Source: Dehalococcoidia bacterium
Lineage (GTDB): Bacteria; Chloroflexota; Dehalococcoidia; GIF9; AB-539-J10
Direction of reading: 5' to 3'
NCBI GenBank assembly: GCA_030589825.1
Contig: JAUUZT010000032.1
Span: 1 to 8,051 of the forward strand
DNA: 8,051 nucleotides
Shown in pieces: positions 1 to 6,657 of this stretch. Under the pieces are notes generated by a model. That model searched no databases and was not told the DNA's origin. It saw only the letters and a list, made by a program, of their open reading frames with translations. The position numbers and the translations under genes were made by a program. How positions within the stretch are numbered: the stretch's first letter is position 1; every line of letters starts with the position of its first letter.

Positions 1-1295
1 ATTACCTGGGTATTTAATCGGGTGTCGTCATGAAGGTTGTTTGCTACTCGTTTATAACCATGGATTATTGTGGCATGGGTTCTATTTCCCAGTTGTTTAC
101 CTATTTCAGCCAGCGAGAGGCCACTATCTACTCTCATCAGATACATGGCTATCTGTCGTGCCTGAGATATCTTGTGATCTCGATTCTTACTTGCCATATC
201 CTCTGGGAGCAGGTTGAAATATTGTGCCACTGTTTGGATTAAAATTTGAGTACTGCGTTTATTTTTAGTCAAGTTTGTCAACATATTGTTGACTGTCTGT
301 TGATTAATTTCCATTCCAGTCAACTTGGATTGTGCGGTTAAGTAAATAAGTGCTCCCTCCAATCGTCTGGAGTTATTCTGTATTCTTTCCGCCAGTAATT
401 GCATAATTTCATCACTGATGAGTAATGCCATTTCAGCTGCCTTAGTTCGTAAAATAGCGAGACGTGTATCAAAATCCGGTGACTGGAGAGGGAATACAGG
501 ACCCCACTCAAGGCGCGATTTCAACTGACTATTGAAAGAATCCATCTCGTCGGGATGACGGTCGGCAGTAATTATAAACTGGCAATTATTACTTAATAAA
601 GAATTAAATATTTGTAGCAGAGAACGCTGTGTTTGTTTTTTACCGTTTATGAATTGTATGTCATCGAATAGTAGAATACTGGTTTTATCAAATTTACCTT
701 GAAATAAATCAAATTTCTTTTGCTTCAATGACTGCACAAAGTCGTTTGTAAAACGTTCCCCAGTTGTATAAATAACCTGTAAACCATTGTCTACCGCCTT
801 GTTTCCTATAGCATGCAGCAGATGGGTCTTTCCCAGACCTGTTGCGCCGTAAATAAATATTGGGTTGTAGGATAGCCCTGGATTTATTGCCACTTCCATA
901 GTTGCCGCGTATGCGAGGCGATTACAGTCACCAGCAACGAAGTTATTGAAGGTGTACTGGGGAGAGAACCTGCTTGTTTTTGCCTTAGTGCTTGTACCAC
1001 CATCGTGTTGCCTGGCCATAGTTAGAGGACAGGCTTCCTCACGATCACTGTTAGCAATGCTGAACTGGATATTGACTTCCATGCCTACTATTTTAGACAG
1101 TGTCTTTTTTATTAGGGAAGAGAGACGCTTGGTTAGCCACTCAGATACAAAGGCATTGGGGACTTCAACTATGAAAACGCCATCATCAAAAGTTGATCCA
1201 TAGCTATTAGCTAGCCAAGTAGAGTAATTAGCCTTGCTGACTTGTAACTGAAGCTCTCCAAGCACCCTTTTCCAAATGTCCTTAGCTTCCTCCAA
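1..1295 (-). CDS. dnaA: Chromosomal replication initiator protein DnaA (3' end outside window)
   Basis: Binds DnaA boxes and opens the replication origin as an ATP-dependent filament. My hand translation gives 431 unbroken codons and no stop before the left edge; the family is usually about 440-460 residues, so few are missing. Domain I is about residues 1-75 (KANYSTWL at 21-28). A short linker follows, then the AAA+ domain: YTFNNFV 114-120, Walker A GATGLGKT 150-157, Walker B LLFDD 208-212, ADRHPDEM 244-251, and arginine-finger segment KSRLEWG 259-265. The C-terminal helix-turn-helix has LSLAEIGKQLG 393-403 followed by NRTHATIIHG. The start is TTG at 1295-1293, with GGGAGG at 1305-1300 only 4 bases upstream. 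It gives the family-like start LEEAKDIWKRVL, and no in-frame ATG precedes it before a stop. The gene is divergent from fmt. Family identity is certain; the start is likely. Confidence 0.96.
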   Translation of the reverse strand, partial: MEEAKDIWKRVLGELQLQVSKANYSTWLANSYGSTFDDGVFIVEVPNAFVSEWLTKRLSSLIKKTLSKIVGMEVNIQFSIANSDREEACPLTMARQHDGGTSTKAKTSRFSPQYTFNNFVAGDCNRLAYAATMEVAINPGLSYNPIFIYGATGLGKTHLLHAIGNKAVDNGLQVIYTTGERFTNDFVQSLKQKKFDLFQGKFDKTSILLFDDIQFINGKKQTQRSLLQIFNSLLSNNCQFIITADRHPDEMDSFNSQLKSRLEWGPVFPLQSPDFDTRLAILRTKAAEMALLISDEIMQLLAERIQNNSRRLEGALIYLTAQSKLTGMEINQQTVNNMLTNLTKNKRSTQILIQTVAQYFNLLPEDMASKNRDHKISQARQIAMYLMRVDSGLSLAEIGKQLGNRTHATIIHGYKRVANNLHDDTRLNTQV

Positions 1296-1377
1296 AAGAC
1301 CTCCCAAATCGATAAATATTAATAGCCAAGCTGATATCTGCAGGTTGCTGAATTAGACCACTAAAGATGGTATATTC

Positions 1378-1406
1378 GTTTTAAAAAGCAGAGAAAAGGA
1401 TATCAA
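1378..1406 (-). promoter_or_regulatory. Possible dnaA promoter
   Basis: On the minus strand TTGATA (1406-1401) is followed after 17 bases by TAAAAC (1383-1378). These match the sigma-70 boxes at 5/6 and 4/6 positions. Initiation near 1371 would leave a leader of about 75 bases before the TTG start of dnaA. This is by eye only; AT-rich DNA yields such pairs by chance. Confidence 0.3.
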
Positions 1407-1434
1407 TATGGAGATATCTATCTCTAGGGGGGCT

Positions 1435-1463
1435 TTGACATAATAAAATATTTTTTTAAAAAT
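1435..1463 (+). promoter_or_regulatory. Possible fmt promoter with a perfect -35 box
   Basis: TTGACA at 1435-1440 matches the sigma-70 -35 consensus exactly. Seventeen bases later lies AAAAAT (1458-1463), which matches the -10 box at four of six positions, in a run of T and A. Transcription would begin near 1470, only about nine bases before the fmt ATG, so the mRNA would be almost leaderless. An alternative upstream -10 is TATATT at 1371-1376, which has a poor -35 partner. Confidence 0.35.
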
Positions 1464-1472
1464 GTTATTGTT

Positions 1473-1477
1473 AGGAG
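1473..1477 (+). promoter_or_regulatory. Shine-Dalgarno of fmt, unusually close to the start
   Basis: AGGAG ends one base before the ATG at 1479, whereas spacers of 5-9 bases are usual. The next in-frame ATG (1494) is 16 bases away and would remove the first five residues of the conserved N-terminal strand (MKVIFMGTP). Neither start has normal spacing, but family alignment favours 1479. Confidence 0.45.
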
Positions 1478-1478
1478 T

Positions 1479-2411
1479 ATGAAAGTAATTTTTATGGGAA
1501 CACCAATGTTTGCGGTCCCTGCTTTGGAAGGATTGCTTCAGGAAGGCTATTCTGTAGTAGCCATATATACCAGGGCGGATAAGCCAAGCGGAAGGGGGCA
1601 AATGCTAATTTCTACTCCCGTGAAAAAGTTTGCTATAAAGCATAATATTCCCACCATTCAACCTGATACTCTTAAATCTGAAAAAGCAGTAAGCGTATTA
1701 GAGGAACTAAAGCCAGACCTTTTAGTTGTAGCAGCATATGGCTGTATTCTGCCAAAAACGGTGCTGTCCCTGCCTGTACATGGCTGCATAAATGTCCACC
1801 CCTCTTTATTGCCAAGTTATCGGGGGGCCTCCCCCATTGCCTATGCTTTACTTGGAGGAGAGCAGGTCAGTGGGGTGACAATCATGTTAATGGATGAGGG
1901 AATGGACAGCGGACCTATTCTAGCACAACAGAAAGTTGATATCTCTGCTGATGATACTACTGGCTCGCTAACAAATAAGCTGGCTTTTATAGGAGCTGAG
2001 CTTCTACTCAAGACGTTACCTAAATGGCGAAGTGGTGAAATAAAGCCACAAGCACAAGATAATAGCCATGCTACGTATAGCCATATTATAAAGGTTGGTG
2101 ACGGGAAAATTGACTGGCAGATGGAAGCAATGGAGATATGGCACCGGATAAAAGCTTACTATCCCTGGCCAGGAGCATATACATGGTGGAGAGGTAAGCG
2201 CCTTAAAATATATAGTGGAACTCCCTTGAATATAAAATCGAATGAGCAACCAGGAGAGGTTGTTTCCTTGTATAATGGTAAAGCTATTGGAGTAGTGACC
2301 GCCGGAGGCTGTTTAGAGCTTTGTCGTCTCCAACTGGAGGGGAAACAAGAGATGACTGCAGTTGAGTTTGCTAGAGGACAACGAGAGTTCTCAGGTTCAG
2401 TACTTGGTTGA
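1479..2411 (+). CDS. fmt: Methionyl-tRNA formyltransferase
   Basis: Transfers the formyl group of 10-formyltetrahydrofolate to methionyl-tRNA(fMet), making the initiator for bacterial translation in the cytoplasm. The 310 residues match the usual family length. The N-terminal formyltransferase fold starts with MKVIFMGTPMFAVPAL. The catalytic triad equivalent to Asn-His-Asp of E. coli Fmt is visible as N105 and H107 (INVHPS) and D143 (DEGMDSGPIL). The tetrahydrofolate-binding signature SLLPSYRG is at 109-116. The C-terminal, tRNA-binding OB-like domain runs from about 205 and includes KIDWQM and YYPWPGAYT. The gene is divergent from dnaA and converges with the HD-domain gene 97 bases downstream; no def (deformylase) gene, its common partner, is in the window. 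Identity is secure. Confidence 0.97.
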   Translation: MKVIFMGTPMFAVPALEGLLQEGYSVVAIYTRADKPSGRGQMLISTPVKKFAIKHNIPTIQPDTLKSEKAVSVLEELKPDLLVVAAYGCILPKTVLSLPVHGCINVHPSLLPSYRGASPIAYALLGGEQVSGVTIMLMDEGMDSGPILAQQKVDISADDTTGSLTNKLAFIGAELLLKTLPKWRSGEIKPQAQDNSHATYSHIIKVGDGKIDWQMEAMEIWHRIKAYYPWPGAYTWWRGKRLKIYSGTPLNIKSNEQPGEVVSLYNGKAIGVVTAGGCLELCRLQLEGKQEMTAVEFARGQREFSGSVLG

Positions 2412-2441
2412 ATATATTGTTCGACAGCTAAAAATGGGGGT

Positions 2442-2481
2442 TCGGAGAAATAAATAGACAGGAAAGATAATGGTTCTCTGA
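2442..2481 (+). terminator. Weak stem-loop between convergent fmt and HD gene
   Basis: TCGGAGAA (2442-2449) can pair with TTCTCTGA (2474-2481): eight pairs including one G-U, with a 24-base loop, followed by the T-rich TTGTTTATA. On the minus strand the G-U becomes a C-A mismatch, so it would serve fmt better than the HD gene. The long loop and the lack of a true U-run make this doubtful. I saw no better hairpin in the 97-base gap. Confidence 0.22.
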
Positions 2482-2508
2482 TTGTTTATAGAGCAGTAGC
2501 TATGATTG

Positions 2509-3075
2509 TTATAATCCTATTTTATCGGATATCTCGCGCATTCCCATTATAGTATCGGAAATCAGCTCTCTCCGCTCAACGCCCAGCATTGCTGCCCCTT
2601 TTTCGATAATGGTACGGTCAACACCAGCGGCAAACGCTTTATCCTTCCATTTCTTGATAACCGATTTTGGTTCAAGGTCTGCCACGCTTTTTGAGGGACG
2701 CACCAGGGCCGTTGTGGTAATCAGTCCAGTTAATTCATCAATGGCATATAGCGTCTTCTCCAGGTCGGTTTTTGGTTCAATATCGGTGCAGATGCCCCAA
2801 CCGTGGGAGACTACTGCCCTTATGTATTCTTCTGGCCAGCCTCGCTCCTCCAGTATTTCTCGACTCTTCTGGCAATGTAGCTCGGGGAACTTTTCATAAT
2901 CCAGGTCGTGAACTAATCCAATGATTTCCCATTTCCCTTCGTCTTCTCCTCGCTTCTGAGCCATGTAACGCATCACCCCTCCAACAGCGAAGGCATGTTT
3001 CAATAAACTCTCGCTTTTATTAAACTCTTTTAAAAGTGCTAGTGCTTCGTCATATGTTGGTACATGTTCTTGCAT
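2509..3075 (-). CDS. HD-domain metal-dependent phosphohydrolase, substrate unknown
   Basis: A 188-residue soluble protein of the HD superfamily, whose members hydrolyse phosphate esters of nucleotides or related compounds using one or two metal ions. The metal ligands can be placed as H27 (LLKHAFAV), H56-D57 (GLVHDLDYEKFPELH), H91 (VVSHGWG) and D113 (AIDELTGLI). H67 and the extra His-rich segment are typical of the small stand-alone HD hydrolases often labelled HDIG proteins. No second domain (GGDEF, RelA synthetase, tRNA nucleotidyltransferase) is present, so a signalling or tRNA role cannot be argued. The C-terminal 60 residues are mainly helical and charged. The ATG has GAGG at 3086-3083, seven bases upstream. 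It lies 89 bases after the DUF401 gene on the same strand and could be co-transcribed with it. Family is confident; substrate is open. Confidence 0.85.
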   Translation of the reverse strand: MQEHVPTYDEALALLKEFNKSESLLKHAFAVGGVMRYMAQKRGEDEGKWEIIGLVHDLDYEKFPELHCQKSREILEERGWPEEYIRAVVSHGWGICTDIEPKTDLEKTLYAIDELTGLITTTALVRPSKSVADLEPKSVIKKWKDKAFAAGVDRTIIEKGAAMLGVERRELISDTIMGMREISDKIGL

Positions 3076-3164
3076 TTTTCTGCCTCTTTTAAATATTACT
3101 TGGTTTAATTATTCGACACCCTTAACTGTAAACTGACTAGCACTTGAATGATAAAAGGTAGCGC

Positions 3165-4376
3165 TCAGGCAGTTCCAATGTAGTATATCAATACTGCAAC
3201 AGCCTCTACAATCAAAAGAGGAGGTGAGATATAGAGGTATACTTTTGACAGGCTTGCTTCGAAGTATTCGGTTGAAAGAATGAGACAAAGGTGAAGAGGG
3301 GAGAGGATATAACCAACTTCCCCACTGATAAATACCAGGAGCAATGCCCATATGTTTACCTGTGAGCCAGGGGCAATAAAAGTAAATAACAATGGGAAGC
3401 AGATACCTACAAAGGCCATGGTGTTTCCGGTGGAGAAACTTATCAAGAAAGGTAAAATAACCAGAATAGCCGTAGCAGGAAGTCCAATGCTTTGCATATC
3501 TATAAAGAGCTTATCTGCAGCTCCAGACGTTTCGATAGTACTTTTATATAGCATTACGGCAAAGAGCAGGAGCAGAATCTTAGGATCCAAGCCATATTTA
3601 AGGGCTTGTTTTAAATCCTGCCAGCTTGCCTTTTGCTGTAAGGCAAGAAGCAGCAGAGCAAGAGGGAAAGCTATTGCAGCATTAAGCCCTAGTAGTACAA
3701 GAGAGATGAGTAATAAGACAGGCCATGCAGCTTTGAATATACCATACGGTATATTATCAGAATGGTTTTCATTACTAGGGGGTGGGATTTCAGGTTTTAT
3801 AATGCTCAGCGTAATAATTATTCCAAGGGTTGCGGCCAGGATAGCCATAGGAAGAAGAATTATCATTAGAGTCGTGATAGGTATAGAAAAGATGACACTA
3901 GCAGTAATAATGGCAGGATATACTGGTAAGAAAAGTTCCCATATATGCCTAAACCAGTAATTTATAAAAGTTGCCTGTTCCGGGTGTAGTTTCATTCTCT
4001 TTACCAGGTCTCGTATAGCAGTTGCGGAGACCAGCGCTCCTCCCGGCATGGGAACGAAGCCTATAATAGAAGGTGTTAATAAAAGGGCAAGCCTGGGCCC
4101 TATCCTCTCCATGGTAACTGCCAGTCGGGTAAGCATGCCCCTTAATTCCATCAGGCGGCTTAAAGTCATTGCACAAGCTATTATTATTAGCAACTTGATA
4201 GTCTGTTCGTTAATTGCAGTACTGAAAATAAGCTCAGGCAGAGAGCGAAGAGGTAGAACCAGAAGCGAGACGACGAGGCTTCCAGCGAAAATGGATAACC
4301 CTGGATGAAGTTTGAGCCTCAGTAATATAATGATTCCTGCAATGGATATCAGTAAAGCATAAGACGGAGTTAACAT
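3165..4376 (-). CDS. DUF401 family membrane protein, probable transporter
   Basis: A 403-residue, very hydrophobic integral membrane protein with about ten or more predicted transmembrane segments. The order and motifs fit DUF401 (Pfam PF04165), an uncharacterised group in the ion-transporter superfamily of two-repeat secondary carriers. Visible signatures are GFVPMPGGALVSA at 106-118, NYWFRHIWELFLPVYP at 139-154, the repeat-like SFSTGNTMAF at 313-322, and SGEVGYILSPLHLCLILS at 351-368. A hydrophilic loop at about 193-213 separates the two halves. The PxPGG and STGN elements sit where re-entrant loops bind substrate in related carriers (inference). No Shine-Dalgarno precedes the ATG, but an in-frame stop 27 bases upstream leaves no other ATG, GTG or TTG. 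It follows the PLP enzyme by 248 bases on the same strand. The transported compound cannot be read from sequence; an anionic or amino-acid-like substrate would fit its neighbours. Confidence 0.87.
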   Translation of the reverse strand: MLTPSYALLISIAGIIILLRLKLHPGLSIFAGSLVVSLLVLPLRSLPELIFSTAINEQTIKLLIIIACAMTLSRLMELRGMLTRLAVTMERIGPRLALLLTPSIIGFVPMPGGALVSATAIRDLVKRMKLHPEQATFINYWFRHIWELFLPVYPAIITASVIFSIPITTLMIILLPMAILAATLGIIITLSIIKPEIPPPSNENHSDNIPYGIFKAAWPVLLLISLVLLGLNAAIAFPLALLLLALQQKASWQDLKQALKYGLDPKILLLLFAVMLYKSTIETSGAADKLFIDMQSIGLPATAILVILPFLISFSTGNTMAFVGICFPLLFTFIAPGSQVNIWALLLVFISGEVGYILSPLHLCLILSTEYFEASLSKVYLYISPPLLIVEAVAVLIYYIGTA

Positions 4377-4624
4377 AATACTATAACCATTAAAGACAAT
4401 TTATACTGCTCACAACTTGTATATAGCTAATCATTGGAAAGTTATTTGTTTCTATATAGACAAGCCACAAGATTGCTAATGATATTGTCCATAGTCCAGA
4501 CAGAAACTGTTATGATTAAGGCGAGTTTATCACTTACCATCTCTGAATGACAAGACATTATAGCTTTTTATAAATGGCGCAAGCCTATACTTTCAAGTGC
4601 TTATAATAAATATATAGAGTAACC
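4377..4624 (-). other. 248-base gap between PLP enzyme and DUF401 gene
   Basis: AT-rich and without a recognised gene. On the minus strand TATAGGCTT (4589-4581) can pair with AAGCTATA (4566-4559) as an eight-pair stem with one bulged G and a 14-base loop. No U-run follows, so a terminator is not convincing. A possible promoter is TTGTCA (4553-4548) with TAAACT 18 bases later (4529-4524), a weak match. A 32-codon reading frame lies at 4540-4442 (ATG to TAA) without a Shine-Dalgarno. The gap is large enough for DUF401 to be transcribed separately from the two upstream genes. Confidence 0.3.
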
Positions 4625-5647
4625 TTATCTGGTCAATTCCTTATGGTAGGCGAACAAGGCAGGAGTTCCACCAGTATGAATAAAAACGACTGTATCTGTT
4701 GGTTTAAACCGCCCTTTCCTGATCAGGTCAATCAATCCTGCCATTGCCTTTCCTGTGTAAACGGGGTCAAGGAATATGCCTTCGGTTTGAGCTACCAATT
4801 TAATGGCATCTATACCTTCCCTGGTGGGTATGCCATAACCATCGCCAACATATATATCTGGGATGTCTAGTTCATTCGCGGTAATAGCTGTTCCGAGATT
4901 CAAGAACTTGGAAGTAGCATGGAATGATTCCAGCACAGAAGATTTTGCATCCGTAGTACTACTGAGAATGGAAATGCCGATGATTTTATAGCTTGCTTTT
5001 AAATATTTTGAGCCCAGTTCTAATCCTGCTTGTGTCCCCCCTCCACCATTTGCCAGCACTACATATTGTGCTTCTATATGTTGTTGTTCCAATTGAGAGA
5101 TAAGTTCATCCGCTGCATTAACCCAGCCGGCTGAACCCAAAATAGCTGAAGGGGCTGTGGGTGTGCCAGTGGGCATGATGCAAGGGGAATATCCCTCTGC
5201 CCGCATATCCTCTGCTAGTGTATTCATTGCCTCTGTTACGGCAGTACCGGCGCGCTCACGCATATCGCTTATTTCTAATATCTTGAAAGTAGAGTCAAGG
5301 ATATTATGCAATAAGAGGTTGCCCTGGCTTTCGGTATGAGTACCTTTCAAAAATATAAAAGCCGGTTTCATACCTACTTTACGTGCTGCAGTGGCCAATT
5401 GAAGGCACCAGTTGGACTGCGAACTTGCGGCACTTATTACCGCAGTGTTTCCTTCTTCCTTGGCTTTACCCAGGGCGAATTCCAACTTACGGCATTTGTT
5501 TCCCCCCAATGCTAAACCGCTCAGGTCGTCACGCTTGATAAAGATGCGTGGCCCTCCAAGAACAGAAGATAGGTGGGGAGCTTCGACAAGAGGGGTAGGG
5601 TAGAGTCCAAGGTTTATTCGCGGCAATTTTTCAATAATTGCTAACAT
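4625..5647 (-). CDS. PLP-dependent enzyme of the D-cysteine desulfhydrase / ACC deaminase family
   Basis: A 340-residue fold-type II PLP enzyme, full length for the family. Relatives turn D-cysteine into pyruvate, sulfide and ammonia, or deaminate 1-aminocyclopropane-1-carboxylate; L-cysteate sulfo-lyase is also in the family. The PLP lysine is K51 in GGNKCRKLEF. S78-N79 match the catalytic Ser-Asn of ACC deaminase. GGGGTQAG at 201-208 holds the phosphate, and GDGYGIPT is at 268-275. T298 in DPVYTGK and T325 in HTGGTP replace the Glu and Leu typical of true ACC deaminases, pointing to a D-cysteine desulfhydrase-like enzyme. Odd: the loop reads SSQSNWCLQ, not the usual GGxQSNHxRQ, so the substrate may differ. 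The ATG has AGGGAGG (5659-5653) five bases upstream, the best ribosome site here. It lies 71 bases after the amidohydrolase gene and is probably co-transcribed. Family is certain, substrate uncertain. Confidence 0.9.
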   Translation of the reverse strand: MLAIIEKLPRINLGLYPTPLVEAPHLSSVLGGPRIFIKRDDLSGLALGGNKCRKLEFALGKAKEEGNTAVISAASSQSNWCLQLATAARKVGMKPAFIFLKGTHTESQGNLLLHNILDSTFKILEISDMRERAGTAVTEAMNTLAEDMRAEGYSPCIMPTGTPTAPSAILGSAGWVNAADELISQLEQQHIEAQYVVLANGGGGTQAGLELGSKYLKASYKIIGISILSSTTDAKSSVLESFHATSKFLNLGTAITANELDIPDIYVGDGYGIPTREGIDAIKLVAQTEGIFLDPVYTGKAMAGLIDLIRKGRFKPTDTVVFIHTGGTPALFAYHKELTR

Positions 5648-5652
5648 ATTAT

Positions 5653-5659
5653 CCTCCCT
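5653..5659 (-). promoter_or_regulatory. Strong Shine-Dalgarno of the PLP enzyme gene
   Basis: AGGGAGG on the minus strand lies five bases before the ATG at 5647. It fixes the start and contrasts with the weak or badly spaced sites of fmt, dnaA, the amidohydrolase and DUF401. Confidence 0.8.
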
Positions 5660-5718
5660 GACTTAATTAGTAATATAATGTAATTTGTCAGACGATTTAC
5701 GAAAAGGAAAAAACAACT

Positions 5719-6657
5719 TTAGAGATTTTCGTCCAAGTTTAGCACCCTTTTACTTGTTTTGCTGAAGAAATCCTCCATTTCACTGTCACTGAAGGTGATG
5801 CCGGCTTTCTTGATTTCTTCAGGGATGGAAGTCACTGCTTTTATCCAGGCAGCGTATTCTATGTCGTCGATAAGATTAGTAGTATCACTGGCAAACATAA
5901 GGCGGTTGGAGCCTAGCATGTTCATCATGTATCTCCAGGCCTTATAGAAAGAGAGTGATTCACCGGAACGAATCCAGGATAGCCATCCGGAGAGGTCACA
6001 GACGATATTTGCTTTGCTTCTGGCAACAGCAATCATTTCCATGAATGAACCATGTCCTGCGTGGGTACAATAAAGGGTAAGTTCCGGGAAATCTACAGCT
6101 ACATCATCGAAATGGATAGGATGGGTGTATTTGCTTCGGAAAGGTGAAGCCATTGGGCCAGTATGGAAATTTACGGGAATGCCAAGCTCCACACACTTTT
6201 CATATAATGGGTAAACAATCATGTCGTTGGGATACCACCCCGCCGCCGGGTAGAGCTTCAGTGCTTTAGCTCCCCATTCCTTTACCCCTGTCTCGATGAT
6301 TTCCAACGCATTGGGTCTACGAGGGTCGACGCCAACAGCAAGGTAGAACTTGTCAGGGTGCCTCTTTACAATTTCATAATGCTGATGGTTGATTTCTTCT
6401 ATCGACAGCCTGTTATCCTCTCCCTCAATTACGAGACCATAGTCAACAACGCAGATCATCGCTTTGTCTACCCCCACACGATGCATATTTCTTACCATGC
6501 TGTCGCCATCTGGGTCGAGAGATTTCTCTCGATATATAGCCATTTCATCAATAGTTTTACCAAAGCGTGAGGCCTGGAGGGAATTCAGCATATTCCATGA
6601 CCAATCAGGGAGCCAATCTTTATTGCCCCAGACATGAACGTGTGAATCAATTATCAA
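5719..6657 (-). CDS. ACMSD-like metal-dependent amidohydrolase (amidohydrolase 2 family)
   Basis: A 312-residue TIM-barrel hydrolase or decarboxylase of the Amidohydro_2 family (PF04909), which includes aminocarboxymuconate-semialdehyde decarboxylase, resorcylate decarboxylase and many uncharacterised members. The metal site is complete: H6 and H8 in the first strand (DSHVHVW), H165 (PVNFHTGP), H199 (YCTHAGH) and D258 (FASDTTN). KALKLYPAAGWYPND at 131-145 marks the barrel strand carrying the family's substrate-side residues. No signal peptide is seen, so it is cytoplasmic. The start is TTG at 6657: an in-frame stop lies about 30 bases upstream and no ATG or GTG intervenes. The upstream ATG at about 6674 is in another frame and stops after three codons. 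A GGGGG stretch 9 bases before the TTG may serve as ribosome site. A clear promoter precedes the gene and the PLP enzyme follows. The substrate cannot be named; hydrolysis of a cyclic or lactone compound is as possible as decarboxylation. Confidence 0.87.
   Translation of the reverse strand: MIIDSHVHVWGNKDWLPDWSWNMLNSLQASRFGKTIDEMAIYREKSLDPDGDSMVRNMHRVGVDKAMICVVDYGLVIEGEDNRLSIEEINHQHYEIVKRHPDKFYLAVGVDPRRPNALEIIETGVKEWGAKALKLYPAAGWYPNDMIVYPLYEKCVELGIPVNFHTGPMASPFRSKYTHPIHFDDVAVDFPELTLYCTHAGHGSFMEMIAVARSKANIVCDLSGWLSWIRSGESLSFYKAWRYMMNMLGSNRLMFASDTTNLIDDIEYAAWIKAVTSIPEEIKKAGITFSDSEMEDFFSKTSKRVLNLDENL

Noticed and set aside
30..1203. Plus-strand frames of 70 and 85 codons at 30-242 and 946-1203
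   Set aside because: Both are antisense to dnaA, which reads without interruption through the whole region.
1353..1601. Minus-strand frame of 82 codons over the dnaA-fmt spacer
   Set aside because: Overlaps the start of fmt in antisense and resembles no family; fmt is secure.
3109..3351. Minus-strand open frame of 80 codons overlapping the end of the DUF401 gene
   Set aside because: Mostly an out-of-frame reading of the DUF401 coding sequence, without a ribosome site or recognisable family.
3352..3960. Plus-strand open frame of 202 codons
   Set aside because: Lies wholly antisense to the DUF401 gene, whose family motifs are clear. The product has no recognisable domain and no convincing ribosome site.
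4625..5647. Naming the PLP enzyme acdS (ACC deaminase)
   Set aside because: Thr at 298 and Thr at 325 replace the Glu and Leu expected in true ACC deaminases, so that name would mislead.
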